Part shown: one piece after another, positions 18,391 through 27,082 of the stretch
How the letters are laid out: every line of letters begins with the position of its first letter
Position numbering within the stretch: position 1 is the first letter of the stretch
Assembly: GCF_001544835.2 (NCBI RefSeq)
Contig: NZ_FCNX02000011.1
Coordinates: 185,918-249,917, forward strand
DNA from: Caballeronia fortuita
GTDB lineage: Bacteria > Pseudomonadota > Gammaproteobacteria > Burkholderiales > Burkholderiaceae
Reading direction: 5' to 3'
Length of the DNA stretch: 64,000 nucleotides
Notes under the pieces: model-generated
What the model was told of the DNA's origin: nothing
The model's input: the letters and a program-made list of their open reading frames with translations, nothing else
Database searches by the model: none
Position numbers and translations under genes: made by a program

Positions 18391-19083
18391 ATGACGAGAG
18401 GACATCGGGAATCTCACAAGATAAAGTCAATCGGTTGGCTCCGAGCGGCGGTCCTTGGTGCGAATGACGGCATCATTTCGACGGCCAGCCTGATCATCGG
18501 AGTCGCATCGGCGCACGCTTCTCACGGAAATTTATTACTTACCGGCGTGGCAGGACTTATCGCTGGAGCAATGTCGATGGCGACCGGTGAATACGTTTCA
18601 GTATCGTCGCAAGCCGATACCGAAAAGGCGGCGTTGGCTGAGGAAAAGGCAGAGCTCGAAAACGATGGCCCCCACGAGCATCGTGAACTGGCGGCAATCT
18701 ACGAGCGGCGGGGGCTCGAGCGGGAGCTTGCTGACGAGGTCGCCCACGCATTGATGGCGCACGACGCGCTTGGCGCGCATGCCCGCGACGAACTCGGCAT
18801 AACTGAGATCACCACAGCTAAGCCTTTACAGGCGGCGCTTTCTTCCGCATCGAGTTTTGCGGTGCGCGCGTCCTTACCACTCGTTGTGACGACGATATCG
18901 CCGGATCGGTGGACCGTTCCGGCGATCGCGGGAACCTCGTTGCTTTTTCTCGCGACCCTGGGCGGCTTGGCAGCGCGGGCCGGCGGCGCACCGTTGATGC
19001 CGGGCATGCTCAGGGTCATGTTCTGGAGCGCGCTATCCATGGGCGTCGCATCGGGCATCGGCAACCTGTTTGGTGCGACCTGA
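18391..19083 (+). CDS. VIT1/CCC1-family Fe2+/Mn2+ transporter
   Basis: A 230-residue membrane protein with the family opening WLRAAVLGANDGIISTASLI, then TGVAGLIAGAMSMATGEYVS, a cytoplasmic Glu-rich metal-binding helical region (about residues 70-135, including EKAALAEEKAELEND) and three C-terminal helices ending in ALSMGVASGIGNLFG. VIT1/CCC1 proteins move iron or manganese across membranes. The gene stands alone, just after a dead cytochrome b561 fragment. Confidence 0.9.
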   Translation: MTRGHRESHKIKSIGWLRAAVLGANDGIISTASLIIGVASAHASHGNLLLTGVAGLIAGAMSMATGEYVSVSSQADTEKAALAEEKAELENDGPHEHRELAAIYERRGLERELADEVAHALMAHDALGAHARDELGITEITTAKPLQAALSSASSFAVRASLPLVVTTISPDRWTVPAIAGTSLLFLATLGGLAARAGGAPLMPGMLRVMFWSALSMGVASGIGNLFGAT

Positions 19084-19179
19084 GCGTGCCGCACCGGTTG
19101 AGTGACATGACCGGCAACGGCTGTCGGTAATATGTGCTAAGGCTTTGGTTCGTATCACGACGCACCCACGCTAGCGGGG

Positions 19180-19206
19180 TTAAGTCCGTTGTACCGAGGC
19201 CGATAA
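19180..19206 (+). promoter_or_regulatory. Predicted sigma-28 (FliA) promoter of the first diguanylate cyclase gene
   Basis: TTAA, a 15-base spacer and GCCGATAA. The -10 element is identical to the enterobacterial FliA consensus and the spacing is right. The counterpart in front of the paralogous gene (36146-36172) keeps TCAA-N15-GACGATAA and the following ACGGAGA. It lies about 190 bp before the chosen GTG start. Nothing else was recognised in the 314-base gap 19084-19397. Confidence 0.6.
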
Positions 19207-19397
19207 ACGGAGAGAGGCCATCCGGTGGCGTCCCGTGCTTTACGCTTTTGGCTCGCAGCGGATGTCGAGTCGCCATTGCGGCGTCGGGTCGGCAGCATTT
19301 CGGTCGATGCCGCATTGGTAACCTGGGCAGTGCTCTGATGATCATGGGCGGAACTGGCGGGCAGCCGTCCGTACGTCGACCGATACATGGAGAATCG

Positions 19398-20909
19398 GTG
19401 AAGAAGGAAGACAGGAAACGTCTCTGGCGAGCGAGCAGATTCACACAATACGCGTTATCAGCGCCCCATGCCATCGTCCTTGGCGGGACCCTCATCGCGC
19501 TGCTGCTGGTTGGCCTGTGCGCGACGGTGCTGTACCAGAGTCGGCAGGATGCGCTTGACCGCGCCCGTGAAACCTCGCGCAATCTGGGTCTCATCGCCGA
19601 GCGCGACATCAAACGCAATTTTGAGTTGTATGACCTGTCGTTGCAGGCGGTGATTCAGGGTCTGCAACGCCCCGAGGTGATGGCCGCGTCTCCGGCCTTG
19701 CGGCGCGGCGTGCTGTTCGATCACGCGATGACAGCCCAGTTTCTTGGCTCGATGCTGGTGTTGGACGCGGACGGCAATGTCGTCCTGGATTCGGCGGGCG
19801 ATGTGCCGCGTCAGGGGAACTTCGCCGATCGCGAATACTTCACGATCCACCGCGACCACCCGAACGTCGGGCTGTACGTGAGCGATCCGTACGCGTCACG
19901 CCTGCGCGGCAGCACTCCCAGCATCGCACTCACGCGCCGGATCTCGCGTCCGGACGGCTCCTTTGCCGGCATCGTGGTGATCGCCATTAACCTTGAGTAT
20001 TTTCACGAGCTGTTCGCCGGTCTGAAGCTTGGGCCCCACGGCTCGATGTCGCTGATCGGCAAGGACGGCATCATGGTCATGCGCCAGCCGTTCGACGTGC
20101 GCATTATTGGCCGGGACATTAGCCAGGCTGCGACATTCCGGCGATTCCGCATCGCGCCGGAGGGTACGTTTTCCGAAACGGCGTCGATCGACGGCGTGCG
20201 CCGGCTCTACTATTTCAAGAACCTGCCCGATGTGCCGCTGATCATCATGGTCGCCGAGGCCGAACAGGATATTTATGCCGCGTGGCGGACGCGCGCGCTG
20301 ATCATCGGCTCACTGACGGGCGCACTCGGTCTGGGATTCGTCTTGCTTTCAGTCCTGCTCGGAGCACAGTTGCGGCGCCGGATGCGCGCGGAGTCGCAAC
20401 TGCAGATGCTCGCGAGAACGGACGGGCTGACCGGCCTCAATAATCGTCGCACCCTCGGTGAGATCCTTGAGCAGGAGTGGCGCCGGGCGCGCCGCACGCG
20501 CAGTACCCTCTCTCTGCTGTTTGTCGACATCGACCGGTTCAAGGCCTACAACGACACCTACGGCCACCAGGCCGGCGACGATGCGCTCGCCGCGGTCGCG
20601 CGGTGCATCAGCGGGACTCTCCGGCGGCCCGCCGACACGGCGGCCCGTTATGGCGGTGAGGAATTCGTGGTGGTGCTGCCCGACACCTCGCCGGACGGCG
20701 CCGTGCAGATCGCCGAGACGATCCGCACGGCCATTAGTGAACTGGCGATCGAACACGCAGCTAGCGAATACGGGCGCGTTACCGCCAGCATTGGAACCGC
20801 CAGCTGGGTACCGGAGCAGGAAGGCGATGTCAGCACCGTGATCCGAGCCGCCGATGAGGCGCTGTACAGCGCGAAGGCCGCCGGCCGCAACAAAGTCGCA
20901 GCGTCTTGA
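19398..20909 (+). CDS. Membrane diguanylate cyclase (Cache-type sensor + GGDEF), copy 1
   Basis: A 503-residue protein with a first membrane helix (IVLGGTLIALLLVGLCATVL), a periplasmic Cache/PDC-like sensor region (about 50-290, including GNFADREYFTIHRDHPNVGL), a second membrane helix and a C-terminal GGDEF domain. The active site reads GGEEF at 419-423, preceded at the right distance by RPAD (410-413), an RxxD inhibitory site for c-di-GMP. The GTG at 19398 is preferred because GGAG lies upstream and the paralogue at 36410 has the same GTG and context; the open frame reaches 19134 but with low-quality sequence. It makes c-di-GMP in response to an unknown external ligand. Confidence 0.9.
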   Translation: MKKEDRKRLWRASRFTQYALSAPHAIVLGGTLIALLLVGLCATVLYQSRQDALDRARETSRNLGLIAERDIKRNFELYDLSLQAVIQGLQRPEVMAASPALRRGVLFDHAMTAQFLGSMLVLDADGNVVLDSAGDVPRQGNFADREYFTIHRDHPNVGLYVSDPYASRLRGSTPSIALTRRISRPDGSFAGIVVIAINLEYFHELFAGLKLGPHGSMSLIGKDGIMVMRQPFDVRIIGRDISQAATFRRFRIAPEGTFSETASIDGVRRLYYFKNLPDVPLIIMVAEAEQDIYAAWRTRALIIGSLTGALGLGFVLLSVLLGAQLRRRMRAESQLQMLARTDGLTGLNNRRTLGEILEQEWRRARRTRSTLSLLFVDIDRFKAYNDTYGHQAGDDALAAVARCISGTLRRPADTAARYGGEEFVVVLPDTSPDGAVQIAETIRTAISELAIEHAASEYGRVTASIGTASWVPEQEGDVSTVIRAADEALYSAKAAGRNKVAAS

Positions 20910-21071
20910 GACTGCGATGATTTTTCTGCTGCTGCACGGGCATCTCGTCTAAAGAGAGCCGGTCAACGACATCGACCCCTGCACCGTTTGAAGGCTTGGT
21001 GGGTCAGTTCTAACCGCCGGCAACAACAACGACGCACGACGCCAAATATTCGTCCTGTACGAGTAAGAGAT

Positions 21072-21329
21072 ATGAAAGAAGTGGACGACGTCTGGTTTAT
21101 CAATGAAAGAACCGCAGGTGACTGGATTCTCTTCGGCTTTCGTTTCAATAACCACGTGGGCATCGGCACCCTCACCGACGCAGCCCTCTCCGAGCTGTTT
21201 TTGAAAGCCGGTGACGGCGCCTGTGAGAAGGTCATTAAGGAGCTGCTGTTGCGCGCCTTGCGCAATTACATGCGTCGACACGGCAATACGGCAGCGCCCG
21301 CTCTCGGATCTCCCCTCGACTTCTCGTGA
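21072..21329 (+). CDS. Hypothetical protein, 85 aa
   Basis: From the ATG at 21072 the product is MKEVDDVWFINERTAGDWIL and continues with aromatic and acidic residues typical of a folded small protein, ending in a basic region (LLLRALRNYMRRHG). I do not recognise the family. The frame is open upstream to 20988 but that part is Arg/Gln-rich and unlikely to be translated. No membrane segment is seen. Confidence 0.5.
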   Translation: MKEVDDVWFINERTAGDWILFGFRFNNHVGIGTLTDAALSELFLKAGDGACEKVIKELLLRALRNYMRRHGNTAAPALGSPLDFS

Positions 21330-21543
21330 AACGAAAAAACTAAAAATCGCCAACGAGGTTAAAAGCGCCGAGCAGAAAGGTTGCTCGGGGACGACTCATC
21401 ATCGCATCGATGCACGGACGGCTTTCGTTATTGAGGCAGGGTTCGCTGAGCTTCTTTCATTCCGGCCCATCTTATGAACGCAAATTCCAGGTGGAATATT
21501 TTTTGCACCGCGGATTAACAAAAGAGACCGGCCGGGGAATCGC

Positions 21544-21792
21544 GTGGATGTTACAGCAAGGATCATTTTGCACGAAGCGGACCCTGAATTGACCGACGAG
21601 TTACATCGATTCGTATTCGAGCTCGTCGACGAAAACGGGGCGAGGATCAATTCGATCTCACTTCGGACAGCACGCGTGCTCGCCCGGGAACTCGCTCCTA
21701 CGACTGCATTCATGGAAATGGTGGTCGCGATCGCCACTGCTGACGAAAGAACCTTCGATGAGCTCATTGGACGCGTCTTCACGCCTGGCTGA
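21544..21792 (+). CDS. Hypothetical protein, 82 aa
   Basis: A small acidic protein starting at GTG (VDVTARIILHEADPELTDEL) with a GGGGA stretch upstream as a possible ribosome-binding site. The composition (balanced acidic and hydrophobic residues) looks genuine. I see no motif, signal peptide or membrane helix and do not recognise the family. Confidence 0.5.
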   Translation: MDVTARIILHEADPELTDELHRFVFELVDENGARINSISLRTARVLARELAPTTAFMEMVVAIATADERTFDELIGRVFTPG

Positions 21793-22153
21793 CCCGGCTG
21801 ACCCCTCGCGTTGCCTGTTTTGTGCCAAAAAAATCTCATGAAACGACCTTAGCTGGTCTGGGCGGAAAGCGGAGGTTACGCGGCAAACTTAATCGTTCCG
21901 ACCGCCCACTGAGAGCTGCATCCTCCGAGACGCGGGGTACGTACTGCACTGAAGAAGAGGCACTCGACCGCGCGGTATTGCATTCGGGAAGCCTGCTTTT
22001 CCACTGCGCTGGTGACGCTCGCTGCAGCGTAATCGAGAGGTCTATTCTGTTCAGACGCGCCGTGATTCACAGGCCATCAACAGTCTCGTCCCGCTGATCG
22101 CAATCGAACGTTATCGACGACTGATTGGCAGCCGCGATGGCTAGCGTCGCTCC
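21793..22153. other. Gap without a supported gene
   Basis: About 360 bases between two convergent genes. Open frames here are short and compositionally poor, and no strong terminator hairpin was recognised. Confidence 0.4.
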
Positions 22154-24094
22154 CTAAAAATAATCGGCGGAACGCTCGCTTTTGCCGACGTGGCTGTCCG
22201 CGGTGACGGGCAACGAAATTCTCACCGTTGTACCCATTCCCAACCCTTGGCTGAAAGCCTCGATTGTGCCACCGTGCGCCTCCACGAGGCGCTTGCTGAT
22301 TGCCAGACCCAGTCCCACTCCGCTACGAAATCTGCCTGGGTCGGCCGTGTCTGCCTGTGCGAAGCGCTCAAAGATGTGAGGGAGCGCCGCGGCATCGACG
22401 CCCATCCCGTTGTCCTTTACCTCGATCGTGGCGTGTGTCGCGTGACATTCGACGCTCGCCGTCACAGCGTCGCCGTGATTCGAGAATTTCACCGCGTTTT
22501 GAAGCACGTTGGCCAAGACTTGCCGAAGACGCTGTTCATCGCCCGCCACCACGCAGGTGTGCGCAGTTTCAAGACGCACCGTGATGCCGTTCTTCGAGGC
22601 GAGGGTTGCCGCGTCCGCGACGCTCAATCGAACCAGTTCTGCCAGATTTATTGGCTGCGTCGCCAGATGCACTTTGCCTTGGGCCACCGCTGACGCGTCC
22701 AGCAGGTCGTTCACCAGACGGGCTTGCGCTCTGGTGCTGTCTTCGATTCTTCGGAGCGCATTGTCGATCGTCGAGGGCGAGCTCGCCGCTGTGCGCTTCA
22801 GCACTTCTACCCACGACAAAACGATATTGAGCGGATTCCGCAGTTCGTGGCTGACTGCCGCAATGAAGGCGTCTTTGGTCACATTTTCCTTCTCCGCAAG
22901 CTCACGGGCCCGACTTTGCTCATCCAGCATGATCGCGGTGAGCTTCTCAAACGCCTTTCGTTCCGTGATATCGGCAAACGTGATGGCAACACCGTCGAAA
23001 AGCCTGACGCAGGTGATGCGAAACCATCCTGAGATGCCGTCCCCGACATATTCCTGTTCAACCGTCGTCGGCACGCCGTCCGCCAGAACCCGCGCATAGA
23101 CGGCAAAGAGACCATTTGCCAGTGCGCTCGGGAAGCGGCTCAAGAACCGCTGCCCGATAACGTCGCGCTCGGTGGCGCCCCAAAAGCGAAGTGCGGCGGG
23201 ATTGGCATAATCGAATGAAAAATCTGCGACGGTGGTTCCCGCACGGACGGCCTTCAAAATCACAAAAGGATCAACCGCGACTTCCTGCGCTGCCTTGAAG
23301 CGCTGCTCGCTCGCCACCAACTGGTTCGACCTCAGCGACAGTTCGCGCGAGTGCTCGTTTTGACGAATACGCGCTTCCTTACGGGTCTGGACCAGCGCCG
23401 CCATCAACGCCAGACCAAGCACCGCAAGAATGGCGATGAAGATCTCAAACACAAAACTGCGTTCGTCGAAATCCGTTGCGGCTCGGCTAATGCAGTTGGG
23501 CGCGAATATCGCTGCGGCCATCGCGGTGTAGTGCAAACCGGACACCGCTAGTCCCATCACGCACGCAGCGCCAACTTGCTTCACGCGCTTGGCACGTGCG
23601 GTCGCCCGCAACTGCGTGACCATTCGAAGCGCCACATAGGAGGCGGCCATCCCGATGATCACGGACAATGCGGCGGGGACCGGTCTATAACGAATCGGCG
23701 GGCTCATTTGCATGGCCGACATGCCGGAATAATGCATGACTGCGATGCCGACGCCCATCAGCATTGCGCCGACCAACACCGAACCGCGCGAAGGATTGAG
23801 TGGCGTGACGAAAGTCAGTCCTAGCCAGCAGACGAGCACGGCCGCCGCCCACGAGGCCAAAGTCGTCGTGAAGCCAAAGCCCACGGGTACCGGCAACCGG
23901 AACGCCAGCATGCCGACAAAATGCATCGACCAGATCCCCGTGCCCAATACCAGCGCGATGACCGCGACCCAAACCGCGTTGGTCCCGTGAACCTGCGAGG
24001 ACCGCGCGTCGACCATGCGCAAAGCGACGAAAGACATCGCAGTCGCCAGCAAGATCGATAGAAAGACTAAGGGAAGACTGTAAGATCCGGACAT
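22154..24094 (-). CDS. MHYT-PAS-type sensor histidine kinase
   Basis: A 646-residue membrane kinase. The first ~240 residues are an MHYT domain with the repeated motifs SMHFVGMLAF, VMHYSGMSAM and GLHYTAMAAA, proposed in the family to bind copper and sense O2, CO or NO. A PAS domain follows (about 265-385). The kinase core has AAVSHELRNPLNIV with phospho-acceptor His416, the N box VLANVLQNAVKFSNHG, and G boxes EVKDNGMGVD and GVGLGLAISKRLVEAHGG. No response regulator is adjacent, so it is an orphan kinase. Confidence 0.92.
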   Translation of the reverse strand: MSGSYSLPLVFLSILLATAMSFVALRMVDARSSQVHGTNAVWVAVIALVLGTGIWSMHFVGMLAFRLPVPVGFGFTTTLASWAAAVLVCWLGLTFVTPLNPSRGSVLVGAMLMGVGIAVMHYSGMSAMQMSPPIRYRPVPAALSVIIGMAASYVALRMVTQLRATARAKRVKQVGAACVMGLAVSGLHYTAMAAAIFAPNCISRAATDFDERSFVFEIFIAILAVLGLALMAALVQTRKEARIRQNEHSRELSLRSNQLVASEQRFKAAQEVAVDPFVILKAVRAGTTVADFSFDYANPAALRFWGATERDVIGQRFLSRFPSALANGLFAVYARVLADGVPTTVEQEYVGDGISGWFRITCVRLFDGVAITFADITERKAFEKLTAIMLDEQSRARELAEKENVTKDAFIAAVSHELRNPLNIVLSWVEVLKRTAASSPSTIDNALRRIEDSTRAQARLVNDLLDASAVAQGKVHLATQPINLAELVRLSVADAATLASKNGITVRLETAHTCVVAGDEQRLRQVLANVLQNAVKFSNHGDAVTASVECHATHATIEVKDNGMGVDAAALPHIFERFAQADTADPGRFRSGVGLGLAISKRLVEAHGGTIEAFSQGLGMGTTVRISLPVTADSHVGKSERSADYF

Positions 24095-24241
24095 GAGGTC
24101 ATGTGACTGGGCGAAGTGCTTGGATTCTACGGTTGACGTTTTGAAAGCTCCCCGGTTCTCTGTGGGAATTTTGCGACAATTGATTCCCGACCAAGTAAGA
24201 CTAACCGATATTCATGCCGCCGCCCCGATCGACGATGTCCG

Positions 24242-24425
24242 TTTCGCAGCCCTCGACAACGGCACGTTCCTTGGTATCGCGACACCCATCTGGGTTCTCG
24301 TCGTGCTGCCGGTCGTCAACCATTTTGTCCTGGCGAAAACCGTGTTCGGCCGCAAGGCTTATTTTGCGGGCGGCAACCGTGAAGCCGCCCTGTATTCCGG
24401 CATCAACGTACGACGCCTGCGGATC
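24242..24425 (+). pseudogene. Fragment of a sugar ABC transporter permease (RbsC/XylH type)
   Basis: The frame reads GTFLGIATPIWVLVVLPVVN then HFVLAKTVFGRKAYFAGGNR and EAALYSGINVRRLRI. The TVFGR..YAIGGN.EAA..SGINV motif is the signature cytoplasmic loop of ribose/xylose-type ABC permeases. The next membrane helices do not follow in any frame, and no ATP-binding or binding-protein gene is near. It is an isolated relic. Confidence 0.65.
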
Positions 24426-25111
24426 GTCCCAGTCGAGATAATGGCCACGGAGCGCGGGCAGTCGCTCTGCACCGCTGCGGGGCTCAACGTACCTTCGTCG
24501 ACACGGCAGCATTGGACGGTGAGGCCCGCTCCGGGCCGGCGGTATGGGTCCTCGTCATAGCTGAACGCGTTGCGGCACGGCAGCGGCATCTTCCGCAGGT
24601 TAAAGACCCGTTACCGCGTCCCCGCAGCGAACCGGCCTCTGAACGGCTCGAACGCTTCATTCGCAGTCAAAGCGCTTCTCCGCTGCCCGACGAACTTCGC
24701 GCCGAGGCACGCAAACCGGCAGCCCAGTTGTCAAGTGAGACGGAGCGGACGGCGGCTGGCAAGGACAGGTAATCTATAGCACTCCAAGAAATAACGCTAC
24801 GACGGCGTTATATTAAGCCACTGACGCGAGGTACCCGCGCGACTTGAGTGGCTCTGACCCACCCTTCGAGGTTATCTAGCGCACGCAATAGTGGATGGCT
24901 TGTATGAAACGTAAAGCGGTCTTTGAAGGCACGGCGCACGCGCGCAGCGCTGAACGCCGACATGATCATGATCATAAAGCGCCGCCAGCAGCCAAGGTCA
25001 ATGTAAGCTTCTCGCTATATTGGACATCGTACGATCATCGGACATGAAAAAACCGCAGGCTGCTCCGATTGTGCGTACGACCAAATCGGCTCGCCAACTT
25101 TCGGAGTTGAT
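24426..25111. other. Gap after the permease relic, no supported gene
   Basis: About 690 bases. A plus-strand frame from about 24512 to 24772 has Glu/Arg-rich but plausible composition (ERLERFIRSQSASPLPDELR), and a 48-codon frame starts at ATG 24907 with a His/Asp-rich stretch. Neither has a recognisable family, so neither is called. Confidence 0.35.
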
Positions 25112-27052
25112 ATGCCAGAGGGAACTGCGACACGGCGCGTTGCATCGCTTTGCCCCGCACAATTGCAGCGACGTTGGAGCTTATACTGCCTGGTACTACT
25201 TCTTGGCTTCTTCTCCACGGCCGTCCATGCCGGCGAGCGTTGGCGAGTCGTTATTCTTCCGGGCGCCGACCCTACGCAGCCAGCGGTAGCCATCCAAATT
25301 CGAGCGCTGCGTAGCGCGCTGACCGCAGCCGCACCGGATGGCGTCGAGTTTTATACCGACTCTCTTGACGAGTTGCGATTCGACAGGAACGACTTGACTC
25401 CGCAGTTTCTCGCGCTCCTTAAAAAGAAGTACGAGAACAAACGAATCGATCTGGTGATTGGCATCGCCGACTTCGCGCTCGAGTTCACCACGCGATATCA
25501 CAAGGACATCTGGCCCAAGGCATCCATCCTGATCACAAGCATCGACGAAAGCCGTGTCGCTCGAATGCCTCCAGATTTCGCTTATATCGCCTGGCATTTT
25601 GACGCGGACAATACAATCGCACTCGCGGAAGCAATCCAGCCGCAAGCGACGCACCTGGTGATCGTGGCAGGAAGCAGCATTTTCGACGACTTCACCGCGC
25701 GGCTGGCCGAACAGGCGGCTCGCTCGCGCCGATCCCGAAAATGGGATGTCAACGTATGGAGCGGACTGACCCTAAGGGAATTGCAAACCCGGCTGAGTGA
25801 CCTTGACCCGTCCGCCGCAGCGGTCATCTACACGACGATGTATCGCGACCGTGAAGGTCGAACCTTCTTCCCGTTCGAAGTTGTCGCTCCGATCGCACGT
25901 GCGTCGCGTGCTCCGATTTACGGGTGGTATCCGACTTACCTGAATCAAGGTCTGCTAGGCGGTGCGGTCATAAGCTACGAGGACAACGGACGTCGCGCCG
26001 GCGAGCTCGCCGCATCCATCTTGCTTGGCAAGGTCTCGCCCCACGGCGCGACTTTGCCGACGGAACGTTCTCATTGCATCGTGGACAGGGGCCAGGCCGA
26101 CAGGTTGGCGGTTCGCCCTTCCCTAATTCCAGAGGACTGTGAACAACTCAATGTGCCTCGGTCTCTCTGGAATCAGTATCGAGGCACTGTTCTCTTCGTG
26201 GCTGCTGTGGTGGCGCTGCAAGCCTTAACAATTGCCGCCTTGCTCTGGCAGCATCGCAAGCGAAGAGTTGCCGAAGAAGCCGCAACGGTAAGTGCCAACG
26301 AACTCGCCAGAGCCGCACGCATCTCGTCTGCCGGTGAGTTGAGCGCCTCGATTGCGCACGAAGTCGGTCAACCGCTAGGTGCCATTCTGAGCAACGCCGA
26401 CGCGGCTGGATTAATCCTGGAGCATCGCGAGCCCGAGGTGCCCGAACTGCAGCAGATTCTCGCAGATGTGCGCCGTGATGCCGTGCGCGCGAGTCAGGTT
26501 GTACAACGCTTGCGCGATTTGCTAAGAAAGCAGCCCGTCGAGTTCGCCGAATTGAACTTGAATCTGACAGTCGACGAAACCCTGACATTGTTGGCGCCTG
26601 AAGCTCGGCGCCGCCGCATCGCGATCCAATCGGAGCTTGGCACAGCGTGTCCTGGTATCGTCGGCGATCGGGTTCAGCTTCAGCAGGTGCTTCTGAATCT
26701 CTCAGTGAATGCGATGGACGCAATGCATGAAACGGAAAACTCGAAGCGCATTCTCACGGTAATGACGCAGTCTGCCGATCACGGCGTCAAACTGACGGTC
26801 GCAGATCGCGGTCACGGCATCCCCGAAGCAATGCGATCGAAGCTTTTCGACTCCTTTTTCACGACCAAAGCACATGGCATGGGGCTGGGGCTTTCGATCG
26901 CGCGGACGATCGTCGAGAGTCATGGGGGTACCATCACATCTCAATCCAGAGAGGGCGGCGGCAGCGCATTTCTCGTATGGCTGCCGTGTGCAAGACGAAG
27001 TGGTTCTCACGCGCGGCATCTGCATCTTCGTAATGCGGCGCGTGAAACGTGA
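25112..27052 (+). CDS. Sensor histidine kinase with ABC-substrate-binding-like periplasmic domain
   Basis: A 646-residue kinase. The N-terminal hydrophobic segment (LYCLVLLLGFFSTAVHAG) exports a ~290-residue periplasmic region that resembles ABC_sub_bind solute-binding proteins (WRVVILPGADPTQPAV; APIYGWYPTYLNQGLLGGAV). A second membrane helix (about 355-378) leads to the kinase core: SIAHEVGQPLGAIL with His416, N box QVLLNLSVNAMDAM, VADRGHGIPE, and MGLGLSIARTIVESHGG. A GGAG-type ribosome-binding site precedes the ATG. Kinases of this form usually pair with FixJ/NarL-type regulators; such a regulator lies 4.4 kb downstream (31422-32039). Confidence 0.9.
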   Translation: MPEGTATRRVASLCPAQLQRRWSLYCLVLLLGFFSTAVHAGERWRVVILPGADPTQPAVAIQIRALRSALTAAAPDGVEFYTDSLDELRFDRNDLTPQFLALLKKKYENKRIDLVIGIADFALEFTTRYHKDIWPKASILITSIDESRVARMPPDFAYIAWHFDADNTIALAEAIQPQATHLVIVAGSSIFDDFTARLAEQAARSRRSRKWDVNVWSGLTLRELQTRLSDLDPSAAAVIYTTMYRDREGRTFFPFEVVAPIARASRAPIYGWYPTYLNQGLLGGAVISYEDNGRRAGELAASILLGKVSPHGATLPTERSHCIVDRGQADRLAVRPSLIPEDCEQLNVPRSLWNQYRGTVLFVAAVVALQALTIAALLWQHRKRRVAEEAATVSANELARAARISSAGELSASIAHEVGQPLGAILSNADAAGLILEHREPEVPELQQILADVRRDAVRASQVVQRLRDLLRKQPVEFAELNLNLTVDETLTLLAPEARRRRIAIQSELGTACPGIVGDRVQLQQVLLNLSVNAMDAMHETENSKRILTVMTQSADHGVKLTVADRGHGIPEAMRSKLFDSFFTTKAHGMGLGLSIARTIVESHGGTITSQSREGGGSAFLVWLPCARRSGSHARHLHLRNAARET

Positions 27053-27082
27053 CCCACGAATGCGGAGTACACCACCCGCATA

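Noticed and set aside
19134..19397. N-terminal extension of the first diguanylate cyclase
   Set aside because: The extension is compositionally poor, contains the predicted promoter, and the paralogue at 36410 starts at the equivalent GTG with a good ribosome-binding site.
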